Below, piece by piece: positions 13,747-22,873 of a stretch of 41,225 bases of DNA; position 1 is the stretch's first letter, and every line of letters begins with the position of its first letter. The notes under the pieces were generated by a model. The model saw nothing but the letters and a program-made list of their open reading frames with translations, was not told where the DNA came from and did not search any database. The position numbers and the translations under genes are program-made. This stretch comes from a virus: positions 1-41,225 of the IMG/VR virus record IMGVR_UViG_3300046512_000098. One strand, 5' to 3'.

Positions 13747-14916
13747 CTAACCTTCTATAGAAGCAAAAATGAAGCATGTTGACCCACCGGTGCCAAGCCA
13801 AATTGCCGTGCCCGATGTGACCCCGCCCAACAGGGTCGCATAATGGTAGCCGATTGTAGGTTGTATCGGCCCAGAGATCGATAGGGGAATAACGTAATCC
13901 TGAAGAGTTTGCTGTGAAGCTTGAGCAAACCAGTTGACTGTCCCATCAAGCGTTATGCGCGTGCTCTGCAGGCCGCCACCGGGACTTGTCGCCATGGCCC
14001 CACCTGTGGAAAACCACAATTCCGTGTCGCCCCACGCCAGGAACTCGACGCGGATCTCAGTGTTGATTTCGACAAATGTGCCGCTTGTCGTGCTTCTGGT
14101 GGCGGTAAAGTTGCCCTCGCCGTGCTTTTTGACGCGATTGTAGTAGCTAAGAACAAACCGCTGTTTCGCGCTATCAGCCCAAGCCGGACCGGTAATGGGC
14201 CTTGCCATGCCGACCAGCGTGCGGGTCGCATCTCCAGTTTTGATCTGGATGCCGGTCGCTGTGTCGGCCGCCGGGACCGTCGCCGATGCTTCCAGCGTCA
14301 TCGTGCCTGAATTCATATAGGCATAGATGTAATAGAGGGTGGAGGGCGTCAGCGCAGTGGCTGCAAGAGTGATGCCCGCAGCTGGGATAACCTCACCGAC
14401 GCCATTGATCGTCAGGCGCCTCCCGTTGCAGCGGGAAAGAAGGAGATTCGCGCCGGAAAGCGTCAGCCGGCAATCACCGTATGCTGTCGTCGAAATGATG
14501 ACAGCATAGAATGCTGTCCCGGTGCAGATGACATAGACGAGAGAACCGTCAGGGACGCGAAGAGTTGTCGCGCCGTTGATGAGTTCTGAAGCGTTCGGGT
14601 CGATGACCAAATCACCGCCGTCAGCCATTGCCGAGTAATGCCAGTCTGCCCCGAGAGTGGCGGCGGCAGTCAGTGCAATCGTTGCGGTGGCGCTGTAGCG
14701 ATGGAAGGCGTTATTGTCCGCCGCAAGCGCGGTATAATTGCCCGATTTGGCGGCAAACGCTGTCCCTGCATCGACGCCGGCCCTAAGTTGTGCCATGACC
14801 TCACGGATAGCATTGTTTATGTTAGACGGCGGGCACCCCTCGGCAATGTTGATGTTACCAACATCAGTGTTATTATTGGCAACTAAATCCCAAGAAAGAA
14901 AGTCGTTCTTAGCCAT
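13747..14916 (-). CDS. Tail fibre protein, 389 aa
   Basis: The N-terminal 60 residues (FLSWDLVANNNTDVGNINIA, INNAIREVMAQLRAG) match the virion-anchoring start seen in many phage tail fibres. The body is Thr/Ala/Gly-rich and beta-structured (TALAADNNAFHRYSATATIA), and the C-terminus is likely the receptor-binding tip (WLGTGGSTCFIFASIEG). It precedes the kelch-like gene by 3 nt and follows the glucosaminidase gene in transcription order. Confidence 0.8.
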   Translation of the reverse strand: MAKNDFLSWDLVANNNTDVGNINIAEGCPPSNINNAIREVMAQLRAGVDAGTAFAAKSGNYTALAADNNAFHRYSATATIALTAAATLGADWHYSAMADGGDLVIDPNASELINGATTLRVPDGSLVYVICTGTAFYAVIISTTAYGDCRLTLSGANLLLSRCNGRRLTINGVGEVIPAAGITLAATALTPSTLYYIYAYMNSGTMTLEASATVPAADTATGIQIKTGDATRTLVGMARPITGPAWADSAKQRFVLSYYNRVKKHGEGNFTATRSTTSGTFVEINTEIRVEFLAWGDTELWFSTGGAMATSPGGGLQSTRITLDGTVNWFAQASQQTLQDYVIPLSISGPIQPTIGYHYATLLGGVTSGTAIWLGTGGSTCFIFASIEG

Positions 14917-14927
14917 CTATACTTCCT

Positions 14928-16271
14928 TCAGTATAAACCAATGCCACGTGACATTGCGTCTCTGAATTGACCGGAATCGTTACTGACAGATCGCCCATAA
15001 CTGTTAAGCGATCTGTCGTTCGTGCTCTTGCTCTTCGGAGCCGGTTCTGGCGCCTCGGGGAAGTAGTTGCGATTGGCAAGGCTCTTCCCGAGCAGGCCGC
15101 CGCCGATAGCCCCGACAGGGCCAAGAACAAGGCCGCCGAGAAGACCCCCGCCTAGCCCGCCGAGCAGAGACTGGCGCTGCATGGCCTGCGCATTGCGGGC
15201 TGCTGCCGCCTGTAGCTGCGCCGGCGAGGAATGGGCCATCGGGCCGCCGAGCAATCCCTGCTGCTGCTGAACCTGCGCGGCTTCCTGAGGTGACATGAGG
15301 CCGGATGAGACGGCGGGGGCTTGTTCCGGAGCCTGAACGCGCGCCGTCTTGATCGATGCCGGCTCCGTCGTCACTCTCGGATCGGTATAGGCAGTTGCGG
15401 CGGTTGGCACCTGACCGGGCCAGGATGTTGCGGGGCCGAGAAGGCCGGGGAGTTCGCCGACGTCAAGCTGCTGGTCGAGAAGGCCGCGCTGTAGCTGCTG
15501 TGGAGTGGTTGCGACCTTAGCCGGCGCTCCGAAACGGGTGTCGTCAAACTGGTTCGGCAGGTCCGGGGCAAGCAGGCCGGTCGTGTCAAAATAGCCTGTC
15601 TGGGTCGGCGCGGGGCCAAATCGACTATTGTCGAACGCGGCAGGAGCGCCGAAGCGGGAATTATTGAAGGCAGCAGGTGTCACGTCGGCCAATGCCTCTC
15701 TCTGGACGGGTGCGGAAGCGGCGGGGAAGGACGGCTCTTGCGGTTCGGCAAGGATAGCGTTGAAGGCATTCACGGCGTCATTCGGGCGCTGCTGTGGCGT
15801 CGGCGGGTCGATGACGCTCATGATCCCGAGCTGCGGGCCGTAGTTGTTCTTGTCGATCGAACGGAGCTTGCTTTCGTAGTTCCGATCGGAGGCATAGCGC
15901 CCATTCACGCCGTTCCCGAGCCCGTCAACCGCCTCGTCGAACGTGTCAGCCTTGGCGCTCGACGGCCAGTTGCGCCCAAGCTGCGAAGACCAGTCGAGGA
16001 GCGAGCCGAACGGGTTGCTGTAGGATCGGAAATTGGCGCGGGTATTGTATGCGCCGCCGGGGCCGTCTTCCCATGTGCCGGCATTGACTGACGGGCCATT
16101 CCACGACTTTCCGGCCTTGATGCCGAAATAGTTGTTGCCGACCGAGCTTTTGCCGTATCCCGTCTCAAGCGATGCCTGAGATGCGGCCAGGCGTGCTTGC
16201 GCGTCGGATAGACCGGCCGCTCTGGCGTTATTGTAAACACCGGAGTAGAAATCGTTTTGCCGAGATGCCAT
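14928..16271 (-). CDS. Virion-associated glucosaminidase (GH73/FlgJ-like), 447 aa
   Basis: Residues 1-145 form a glucosaminidase domain: LAASQASLETGYGKSSVGNN with catalytic Glu36, then YFGIKAGKSWNGP and FRSYSNPFGSLLDWSSQLG. Residues 150-330 are a Pro/Gln-rich linker with three copies of a short motif F[ND][ND][ST]RFG (at 202-208, 213-219 and 242-248). A Gly-rich hydrophobic segment follows (LLGGLGGGLLGGLVLGPVGA). It likely opens peptidoglycan locally during DNA entry. Confidence 0.85.
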   Translation of the reverse strand: MASRQNDFYSGVYNNARAAGLSDAQARLAASQASLETGYGKSSVGNNYFGIKAGKSWNGPSVNAGTWEDGPGGAYNTRANFRSYSNPFGSLLDWSSQLGRNWPSSAKADTFDEAVDGLGNGVNGRYASDRNYESKLRSIDKNNYGPQLGIMSVIDPPTPQQRPNDAVNAFNAILAEPQEPSFPAASAPVQREALADVTPAAFNNSRFGAPAAFDNSRFGPAPTQTGYFDTTGLLAPDLPNQFDDTRFGAPAKVATTPQQLQRGLLDQQLDVGELPGLLGPATSWPGQVPTAATAYTDPRVTTEPASIKTARVQAPEQAPAVSSGLMSPQEAAQVQQQQGLLGGPMAHSSPAQLQAAAARNAQAMQRQSLLGGLGGGLLGGLVLGPVGAIGGGLLGKSLANRNYFPEAPEPAPKSKSTNDRSLNSYGRSVSNDSGQFRDAMSRGIGLY

Positions 16272-16298
16272 TATTGGCCCTCACCTGAAGGAGAATGA

Positions 16299-16574
16299 AT
16301 GGAAGAAGAGCCGAAGCCCGATAACGCAGTGATCAGATATGCGGGGATTATCGGGATGGGGGTCGCGATCGGATGGAGCCGCCTTGGCAACATGCCGCTC
16401 AACTGGATGGATTATTCGGCTATAGCCGTTTTCCTGCTTTTACTGTGCTGGTGCCTGTCGCCCGGTCGCCATCGAAACGCCGGTGACGATACGGGCAATA
16501 GTCTCGCGTTGCGATTGGGTAAGCTGTGCAAGCGCGCCTTGGGCCGATCTAAGCGCCGCCGCGTCGCCCCCTGA
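16299..16574 (+). CDS. Plus-strand small membrane protein, 91 aa
   Basis: AAGGAG (16288-16293) is 5 nt before ATG 16299. The product has two hydrophobic segments (YAGIIGMGVAIGWSRLG and MDYSAIAVFLLLLCWCLSPG), then a basic tail (KRALGRSKRRRVAP). It runs opposite to the late genes, and its last 135 nt are antisense to the 3' end of the 541-aa virion gene. Two helices and a basic C-tail resemble a class II holin, but strand and location also fit a superinfection-exclusion moron. Confidence 0.55.
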   Translation: MEEEPKPDNAVIRYAGIIGMGVAIGWSRLGNMPLNWMDYSAIAVFLLLLCWCLSPGRHRNAGDDTGNSLALRLGKLCKRALGRSKRRRVAP

Positions 16575-18065
16575 ACGGATAAGCGCATCAAGAGCCTCAA
16601 CACCTTGACGCACACCCCGGTCAGCAAGCGATTTTGCCCCGAGGCCGGTCAGAGAAGCCACCCCGAAGGCGGGATTGACCATCGCGCCACCAACACCAAG
16701 AGCCGCCATAAGGCCATTACCCTGCGGCGACAGCTTGCCGGTGAGGCGAAGGAAGTTCTGCCCCGGCGTGCCGCGGACAATCTCGTCCATCGCCGCTTTT
16801 TCGTCTCCGGTGAAGCCCTTCCCCTTTTCGAGGAGCTTTCTGACATTCTGCCGAGTGGCGTTTTCAACATTGCCGCCCGATCCGGTAGATGCAGCACGCA
16901 ATTCGGCGCTGTTGACGGCTTCAAGGAAGCGTTCATTCTTGCGGACTCGACGGCCGAGAGAGATAGCCTCTTTCAGAGCCTTCGGACCGGTGAGCCTGTC
17001 GCCCACGAGGACGTGTTGTGGGCCAAGATTGTCCATGAAATTGTCGATGCTATCGATAACCATCCTGGCGGCGGTTCGCTCGCTCTTATCCTGGCTGATG
17101 GCAGCATTGCCGGCAAGCTTCCGGAGCGTGTGCACACCCTTGAGCGTTATATTGCCGTTACTGAGATCATCCAGACGATTTAGAACGGGAGCGATGCGCG
17201 GCTGAAGACCGGGGTCATACCCAAAGTCCGCGAGCTTTGTCTTGATATCGGTGGACAGATCCTGCAGCCCTTGCGGCTTGATGATGACGCCTGCCTTTTC
17301 GGAAGCATCATAGGCCGCCTTCTCTGCCGTTTTGAGTTGCGCCAGATCAGGGACCTTCGGCTTGCCTTTGATGAGGGATGCAGCTTTCGTCACCCCCGCG
17401 CCAATAGCATCCCCGATCATGGAACCAGCAGCCCCACCGGCCGCGCCGTATGCAGCGCCTTCACCAAGACTTGTGTCGTGACCGGCAGCGCCGAGAGCGC
17501 CATATCCAGTACCTTCTGCACCAAGCAGGCCTGCGCGCGCGACAACGCCTTTGGCGCCGTTCATCGCGCCAGTGCCCAAGCGGCTGGCCAAGGTGATGCC
17601 TTTGCCAGCAAGTGCCATTGGAGCCACGACTGAGCCAACCACGTCAGCCCCAAATCCCGCTGAGCCTGCTCGTTCCCGAGCCGACTGTGTGCCCGCACGC
17701 ATCCCTGCCAGTTCTTCGGCATAGTCCTTGCCTGTAAAGGGTGCCCGAATGCCGGCGGCGATCTTGTCGCCGAAGCCGAAAGTAGCCGCATCGCCCATGA
17801 TGCTCCCGACGTCCTGCGCGGCTATAGCGGCTTTCTGCCAGCCGGGGCGCTGCTCATAGAGCGCTTTGGCCGGGTTCTGCGTAATATCCGAGAGATCGGA
17901 GGCAAGCGCCTTTGCATCTGCGCCCTGAAGCGTTTGATCGGGTTCGGAAGATACGCCTATCTGGCTGGCAATCTCGTCAACCGTGCGGTTCTGCTCTTCC
18001 GGCGAAAGCTGGAGGAAGGAATCGTCCACCTTCACGCGCTTGCCCTGGATGTTGAGTGTCGGCAT
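16440..18065 (-). CDS. Internal virion/ejection protein, 541 aa
   Basis: Follows two other ejection-type genes in the P22-like order. Ala/Gly-rich hydrophobic stretches (about residues 135-235: GADVVGSVVAPMALAGKGI, YGAAGGAAGSMIGDAIGAG) alternate with long amphipathic helices (TLKGVHTLRKLAGNAAISQD). This composition is typical of podovirus proteins ejected with DNA that form a channel through the envelope. The start overlaps the stop of the upstream gene by one base. No enzymatic motif. Confidence 0.75.
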   Translation of the reverse strand: MPTLNIQGKRVKVDDSFLQLSPEEQNRTVDEIASQIGVSSEPDQTLQGADAKALASDLSDITQNPAKALYEQRPGWQKAAIAAQDVGSIMGDAATFGFGDKIAAGIRAPFTGKDYAEELAGMRAGTQSARERAGSAGFGADVVGSVVAPMALAGKGITLASRLGTGAMNGAKGVVARAGLLGAEGTGYGALGAAGHDTSLGEGAAYGAAGGAAGSMIGDAIGAGVTKAASLIKGKPKVPDLAQLKTAEKAAYDASEKAGVIIKPQGLQDLSTDIKTKLADFGYDPGLQPRIAPVLNRLDDLSNGNITLKGVHTLRKLAGNAAISQDKSERTAARMVIDSIDNFMDNLGPQHVLVGDRLTGPKALKEAISLGRRVRKNERFLEAVNSAELRAASTGSGGNVENATRQNVRKLLEKGKGFTGDEKAAMDEIVRGTPGQNFLRLTGKLSPQGNGLMAALGVGGAMVNPAFGVASLTGLGAKSLADRGVRQGVEALDALIRSGGDAAALRSAQGALAQLTQSQRETIARIVTGVSMATGRQAPAQ

Positions 18066-19135
18066 TATGGTTCAATGCTCCACTTGACGCCAGACGATGT
18101 TGCGCCGGGTGCCGTTGGTGCGATACCGGGGGGTGCCTGCACCTGCCCGCCACTCTGCTGGATACGGCCCTGAGCGCGCGCCATGCCCTGCTTGATGATC
18201 TTCTCGTAATCATCAAGTGCGGCGTTGAAGGCTTCTTCTGATGTCGCCGTATTCATTCGGGTAACAGCAGCGGTTGCCGCACCGCCTTCTGCGTTCGAAA
18301 GAGACCCGAGGCCGCGCATCTGCTGGATTGCGGTGAGGAAGGCCCCGGATTTCGCCTGATCGACTAGATTGGAGAAGTCGTATCCACCAGTTCCCGGCAC
18401 ATTGTTGAGTATCGACGACATGCCAGTGCCGCGGGCCTTGTACGGGTTGTTACGGATCTGATCAAGGATACCGAGTGCGTTCTGACCGGCCTGAAGGTCT
18501 CCGGGAGCCGCTGCCATAGCATTACCCTGGGCCGTTCCGATTGCTTCCTGCGTTTGCTTCCCGGCGACGTCGATAGGGGCCGTGCCGATGATGTTCCCTG
18601 CTCTGTCGCGCGTCTGGTAGGTCGTGCCAAGGTTCAAATTCTGCGTGGTGCCGACCGGCTTGAAGCCCTGAGTATCGACCTTGTGGAAATTTCCGGCTTT
18701 ATCGACCTGACCAATAACTGTGTTTCCATTCTCGTCCGTGCCATAGATCGGGTTCAGACCAAATTCGGCATCCATGCCCGCGCCGGCAGGAGGTGTAATC
18801 CACTGCCTCGTTTCGGTGTCGTAGAGCGACCCGCCGGCTGACATGAAGTTGTTCTTCGGCTTTTCCGCCTCCCGCTTCTGAGCATAGAAGAGCTTGTAGG
18901 CATCGCCACCGGACAGCGCGCCACTTTCGACGGCGGCGGCAAGTTCCGGGTTCTGCTGGCGAAGGAAGTCGATCGTCTTGTTGCGCTGGCGAACGCCTGC
19001 AACGCCTTGCGCGAGGCCTGCGACCTGCTCGGGAGCCGTGCGTCCGCCGAGTAGGCCGGCGCCAGCCTGCAGCAGCATGTCCGAGTTGTTGCGGAGGAAC
19101 GGCTGGAAAGCGCCAGTGAATGGAGGGAGAGCCAT
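18065..19135 (-). CDS. Putative internal virion/DNA-transfer protein, 356 aa
   Basis: N-terminus MALPPFTGAFQPFLRNNSDM, then an Ala/Gln-rich helical region (RNKTIDFLRQQNPELAAAV), a middle beta region with TQNLNLGTTYQTRDRAGNII, and a helical C-terminal part (FLTAIQQMRGLGSLSNAEGG). Blocks of this type occur in alphaproteobacterial phage proteins near the DNA-transfer genes. By position it corresponds to one of the P22 gp7/gp20/gp16 ejection proteins. Confidence 0.7.
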   Translation of the reverse strand: MALPPFTGAFQPFLRNNSDMLLQAGAGLLGGRTAPEQVAGLAQGVAGVRQRNKTIDFLRQQNPELAAAVESGALSGGDAYKLFYAQKREAEKPKNNFMSAGGSLYDTETRQWITPPAGAGMDAEFGLNPIYGTDENGNTVIGQVDKAGNFHKVDTQGFKPVGTTQNLNLGTTYQTRDRAGNIIGTAPIDVAGKQTQEAIGTAQGNAMAAAPGDLQAGQNALGILDQIRNNPYKARGTGMSSILNNVPGTGGYDFSNLVDQAKSGAFLTAIQQMRGLGSLSNAEGGAATAAVTRMNTATSEEAFNAALDDYEKIIKQGMARAQGRIQQSGGQVQAPPGIAPTAPGATSSGVKWSIEP

Positions 19136-19150
19136 GGTTTACCGCTTTCT

Positions 19151-19981
19151 CTAGAACAGGCCGCCAAGAAGGCCGGCGCCTGTCAGTCCATACCCCGCCG
19201 CCTGTAGCCATGGGTTTTGACCTGGCTGAGCCGTTGTCTGCGTGCCGCCCAACTGCCCTGCACCGGAAGCGATGGCATTGAGGCGAGAGAGGTTCTGCCA
19301 GGGCAGGTTTTGTTCTTCGTTCCACATGCGCAGTTTGTCGTTAAGCTGGCGGGTGGCGTAATCCTCGTTCATGGCCCCGACCTTCATCAGATCCTGAGCG
19401 GGCGCCTGCAGGCCGCTATAGGCCGTGTTGAGGTTGCCAAACGCAGTCTGCCCCATATTGAAGAGGTTGCTGTTCGCCGCATCCTTGCGCTGCTGGAACG
19501 CTTGGTACTGTCGAGCGCCGAGATCGCCGACAGTGTTGACGATGTTCTGGTCACGCATGCCGCCGCCGTAGCGCCCTGCCGCGCTGGCCCCCACATTGAC
19601 GTTGTTGCGTGCGAGATCGACGACCTGCTGAAAGCCTGGGTCGGAGTTGATGTCAAACGTGCTGTTGGCTACGTCTCGAGTGTTGTTCAACGCATTGAGC
19701 TGAGCCGAGTTATAGCCGCCAGTGTCGATGACGCCCTGAAGCTGCCCGGAAAGACCGCTGGTGCCACCGTTATTGTATGCTCCCTTCTTGAGCATCGTCA
19801 TGGCGTCCTGCGACTCCGTGGACCACGGGACAACCGTGCTGCCATAGTAGGGCTGCGCACCGGTGCCAGAGTTAAAGAGGCTCTGCGCCGCGCCAATGGA
19901 CTGCTGCAGCGCCGGCTGTGCTCCCGACCACGGTGCGCTGTTCGTGGTCTGTGTCGTCGTGGATTTGCCGCCACCGTTCAT
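19151..19981 (-). CDS. Putative DNA-transfer/internal virion protein, 276 aa
   Basis: I start it at ATG 19981 (MNGGGKSTTTQTTNSAPWSG), overlapping the stop of the upstream gene as ATGA. The body is Asn/Gln/Ala/Gly-rich (SAQLNALNNTRDVANSTFDI; ASAAGRYGGGMRDQNIVNTV) and ends in a Gly-rich hydrophobic tail (YGLTGAGLLGGLF). The composition suits a virion protein ejected with DNA. No enzymatic motif. Confidence 0.7.
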   Translation of the reverse strand: MNGGGKSTTTQTTNSAPWSGAQPALQQSIGAAQSLFNSGTGAQPYYGSTVVPWSTESQDAMTMLKKGAYNNGGTSGLSGQLQGVIDTGGYNSAQLNALNNTRDVANSTFDINSDPGFQQVVDLARNNVNVGASAAGRYGGGMRDQNIVNTVGDLGARQYQAFQQRKDAANSNLFNMGQTAFGNLNTAYSGLQAPAQDLMKVGAMNEDYATRQLNDKLRMWNEEQNLPWQNLSRLNAIASGAGQLGGTQTTAQPGQNPWLQAAGYGLTGAGLLGGLF

Positions 19982-20382
19982 AGTTCTACCTCGTAGACCA
20001 CACGTAATTTCTTTGCCGTTGGGAAAACTCTCGTCCAGCCGACGCGGCCGTCTGTGACAATGCTCTTGGCCCCGCCATCGGCCGCCATTCTGGTGACGAA
20101 CCCTTTCGCCATCGAAAGCCATTGCTTCATGTCATCCCCGACAAGAGCCAGAATCCGAAGGATTTGCTTTCCAGACCAGTTCTGAAACTGCATGATGAGC
20201 GCAGCGATGAAGCCGGCTTCATCATAAATGAGAACGAGAAATGCCTGGCCGGATCTGCACATCTGCCATAGGTCGCCCGATGACAGATCGCCGCCTGATT
20301 TCTGGCAAGATTCCTGCAGACGTTCCGCAAATGTTGGCCATGTCGCATCTACCTGCGCAGAAGTCGCTATCATGATATTCAT
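19978..20382 (-). CDS. GNAT-fold-like virion cluster protein, 134 aa
   Basis: The pattern of strands and helices (WQMCRSGQAFLVLIYDEAGF; KQILRILALVGDDMKQWLSM; GGAKSIVTDGRVGWTRVFP) resembles the degenerate acetyltransferase-like proteins placed before ejection genes in podoviruses such as T7 gp13. Catalytic acetyl-CoA motifs are not clear, so a structural or assembly role is more likely. Coupled by ATGA overlaps to both neighbours. Confidence 0.6.
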   Translation of the reverse strand: MNIMIATSAQVDATWPTFAERLQESCQKSGGDLSSGDLWQMCRSGQAFLVLIYDEAGFIAALIMQFQNWSGKQILRILALVGDDMKQWLSMAKGFVTRMAADGGAKSIVTDGRVGWTRVFPTAKKLRVVYEVEL

Positions 20383-20732
20383 TGCGAGCGAACGCTGCTC
20401 ACTTCGGCGATGACGGCCACGACATGCAGGGCGTTGCCAGCACTGGCGATAACCTCAAGCTGCCAACCTACCGGGATCTGGATGCTATGGTCCTTGATGA
20501 ACAGCGTCGTATGTGAGGCGACCGGGAACACGTCGTAGATCTTGAACAGGTTCGCCCCGTCATTGAGCTGTAGCGTAAAATTCACCGACCCCGCGCTGTC
20601 GTTGCAAACGGACATGCTCTCCAGCGTGCCGCGAAGCTGGTTTGAGCTTTCATAGACGTCCACAGCGGTTGCCACGGTCAGGTCAAGGGGAACGGTTCTG
20701 GCATTGGCGATAAGCGGAATATTGACGCTCAT
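20379..20732 (-). CDS. Small beta-rich virion protein, 117 aa
   Basis: Nearly all beta-strand by pattern (SVNFTLQLNDGANLFKIYDV; TTLFIKDHSIQIPVGWQLEV), with no membrane segment. It sits between the nozzle-like protein and the GNAT-like protein, overlapping both by 4 nt. Probably a neck, decoration or tail-assembly component; the family is not recognised. Confidence 0.65.
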   Translation of the reverse strand: MSVNIPLIANARTVPLDLTVATAVDVYESSNQLRGTLESMSVCNDSAGSVNFTLQLNDGANLFKIYDVFPVASHTTLFIKDHSIQIPVGWQLEVIASAGNALHVVAVIAEVSSVRSQ

Positions 20733-22180
20733 AGGTTCCCCGATGCTGCGCCGTTGGCGTTGACCGCGCTCAATGTCTTCCAGATGGCTCCAGCCCGAAT
20801 GATGGCCCGAAAGGCATGCAGAAGACCGTCGGCGCGAAAATCGGCCCGATACGACCGGGAATTAGGCGTCTGCGGCCCTTGCCATGTCGGAGAGTCGCCG
20901 TGGGAATCCAGTACGGCGCAATCAATGGTGATATCGGAGACACCCGCATCGGTGATCGGCCGCACTTCCGACACGAAAGCCCGAGAACCTTCGACAAGCT
21001 GCGTCTGACCGGTCTCTACCGTTGCCTGCTGTGGCAAGCCGGTGAAGAACCCGAGCCGAAAATCTGCATCGAAGCCTGCGAAAGACGGTGGGCCACCCTG
21101 ATAGGCAGAACTGTCGAGCGAGAATGGCAGAAGATCGATGGACGAGGAAATCAGGTCTAGATCGTCGAGTGTCTTTGCCGAGGTAGCAAACACCCCGAGG
21201 CCGGTAACAACCGTGTCGGACTGGAACCAGCGGTCAAGCTGCCATGCGTAGCCGAGGATATAGCCGTTTCCGCTCGGATCTTCGTAGCGCCACATGACCA
21301 CCTTGCGGAACGGATCATAGACGCCCTTGATCTGAGCGCGCGTTGAGTCGTTCGTAACCGTCTGTATCCACCGGTCAACACGCTCAGCGCCGATCGGTGT
21401 TGCACTCGCGCCGCGGTAAAAGCCGGTATCAGAGTAATAGACGAAATCCCCTCGGCCAATATCGACGAGAGACAGCGGGGAAGCGCAGCCCCTGCCCTTT
21501 GCCAGCGGGGAGAAGGTGAAGACATACCCGGAAGCAGGGTCGAACGTCATGGTTCGGAAGCCAGAACGAAACGCCAGGGTAGCACCAGACCCGTTGACGC
21601 TGATTGCCTGCAGCTCCTCACCGTCCGGAAAGGTGTTGATGTCGGAAAGCTCTTCGCCGGAAACCCACTGTTCGGAATTGTTGATGCCGGACCACTGCAA
21701 GGCAGTCCGGTCGTTGGGATGCTGCCACAGAACGACAAAATCGCCGATGATCTTGACGAAGCGGGCCTTTGGAGGGCTGCCGGCAAGCGGGGCAAAGTCG
21801 GTGCTTACGCCGATATCGTAATATTGCGGCCCATCTGTCAGGTTCGTGGCGATTATGCGCGATCCGAACACATCGAAGGACCACTCATCGCCATCCGGCA
21901 CATTGTACGGAGAACCGACGCCGGAAACATCCGTCAGGCTCCCGTCATTCTCGACCTTATACAGGCCTGTCGTCGTGCCCTCGATCGTCACCTGAGTACC
22001 GGATGATAGGCGCGCGGTAATGGAGCCCTTCGGCGCGCTGGCAAGAGCGTGGGCATACGGCACAAGCGCTGGCATCGGCCCCCAGCCATCAGCAACAGGC
22101 AGCACGTTCAGCGCTACGGCCGTTGCGTTGCTGTTATAGGTCGCCTTGTCTGGCTCGAACGGCGCAAATGGGACAATCAA
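20729..22180 (-). CDS. Head-tail nozzle-like protein (P22 gp10 / T7 gp12 type), 483 aa
   Basis: A long beta-propeller-like protein located directly after the adaptor gene. The N-terminus MIVPFAPFEPDKATYNSNAT is typical of podoviral nozzle or DNA-stabilisation proteins. Repeated blade-like motifs follow: WSFDVFGSRIIATNLTDGPQ, FVKIIGDFVVLWQHPNDR, FVYYSDTGFYRGASATPIG, VVMWRYEDPSGNGYILGYAW. It likely extends the portal/adaptor channel and holds packaged DNA. The assignment is from order and fold pattern, not direct alignment. Confidence 0.75.
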   Translation of the reverse strand: MIVPFAPFEPDKATYNSNATAVALNVLPVADGWGPMPALVPYAHALASAPKGSITARLSSGTQVTIEGTTTGLYKVENDGSLTDVSGVGSPYNVPDGDEWSFDVFGSRIIATNLTDGPQYYDIGVSTDFAPLAGSPPKARFVKIIGDFVVLWQHPNDRTALQWSGINNSEQWVSGEELSDINTFPDGEELQAISVNGSGATLAFRSGFRTMTFDPASGYVFTFSPLAKGRGCASPLSLVDIGRGDFVYYSDTGFYRGASATPIGAERVDRWIQTVTNDSTRAQIKGVYDPFRKVVMWRYEDPSGNGYILGYAWQLDRWFQSDTVVTGLGVFATSAKTLDDLDLISSSIDLLPFSLDSSAYQGGPPSFAGFDADFRLGFFTGLPQQATVETGQTQLVEGSRAFVSEVRPITDAGVSDITIDCAVLDSHGDSPTWQGPQTPNSRSYRADFRADGLLHAFRAIIRAGAIWKTLSAVNANGAASGNL

Positions 22181-22812
22181 GTGCTGACATCCGTCGTGTA
22201 ATTGTAGCCCCGGCGCAGAAGCATGGGATCAACCCTAAGCTGGCTGCGTTTGCTCTGGGCAGTGATGCTGCGGACCTCCGCAACGAATTCGTCGAGCATC
22301 GCCTTCCATTGCCCGATCGCGGCATCCTTGACATAGGTGCAGCCCCAGACGATCGATGCGGCCAGATAGAGATCCGGGTTGTTCGTCAGAAATTCGTTGG
22401 TCGGCGCAGCTACGGAGAGCGCGAAGCGACCCTGATAGGTGAAGCGGATCGGATAGGCGATATCCAGGGGGCAATCGAACCTGATGTTCGTACCCTCGAT
22501 CGCCCAATTTGACGGGATATTCGGCGTATCCTGCTCGAAAAACGTACCGAGCGCCGATTGTGGGATGAACTTTTCCTGCACGTTCGCTGTCAGATAGAGC
22601 GATACGGGTTCCACCATCTGAAGCGATGCAATGCTGACCACATTCGAGTTGCTGACGCCCGTCAGGTTGGCAGTCGTTGCCACAGGCTCCAGGATGCGGT
22701 TCAGGCGCGCTTCGCCAAGCGTGATGAAGTCCGCGGCGCTGCCGGAGATATCAGAACGGGCCATCCAGTCGGAAATCGCCGCCTGCAACTCGGTATAATT
22801 GGAAATCGCCAT
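22177..22812 (-). CDS. Head-tail adaptor protein (P22 gp4 / T7 gp11-like), 211 aa
   Basis: I take ATG 22812 rather than an upstream TTG. The N-terminus NYTELQAAISDWMARSDISG, with DFITLGEARLNRILE after it, is the hallmark of podoviral adaptor (tail tubular A-like) proteins, followed by a beta-domain and a helical end (WKAMLDEFVAEVRSITAQSK). It binds the portal ring after packaging. The position between coat and nozzle genes matches P22. Confidence 0.8.
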   Translation of the reverse strand: MAISNYTELQAAISDWMARSDISGSAADFITLGEARLNRILEPVATTANLTGVSNSNVVSIASLQMVEPVSLYLTANVQEKFIPQSALGTFFEQDTPNIPSNWAIEGTNIRFDCPLDIAYPIRFTYQGRFALSVAAPTNEFLTNNPDLYLAASIVWGCTYVKDAAIGQWKAMLDEFVAEVRSITAQSKRSQLRVDPMLLRRGYNYTTDVST

Positions 22813-22829
22813 CAATCACCCCTGCGGAA

Positions 22830-22861
22830 GAGGAAAAGGGCGAGACCGAAGCCCCGCCCTT
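22830..22861 (-). terminator. Terminator downstream of the coat gene
   Basis: On the minus strand AAGGGCG and CGCCCTT pair around a GC-rich TTCG-containing loop, followed by TTTTCC. It lies just after the coat stop and before the adaptor start, so it probably attenuates transcription and keeps coat mRNA most abundant. Confidence 0.65.
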
Positions 22862-22873
22862 GCATATTTTCGC

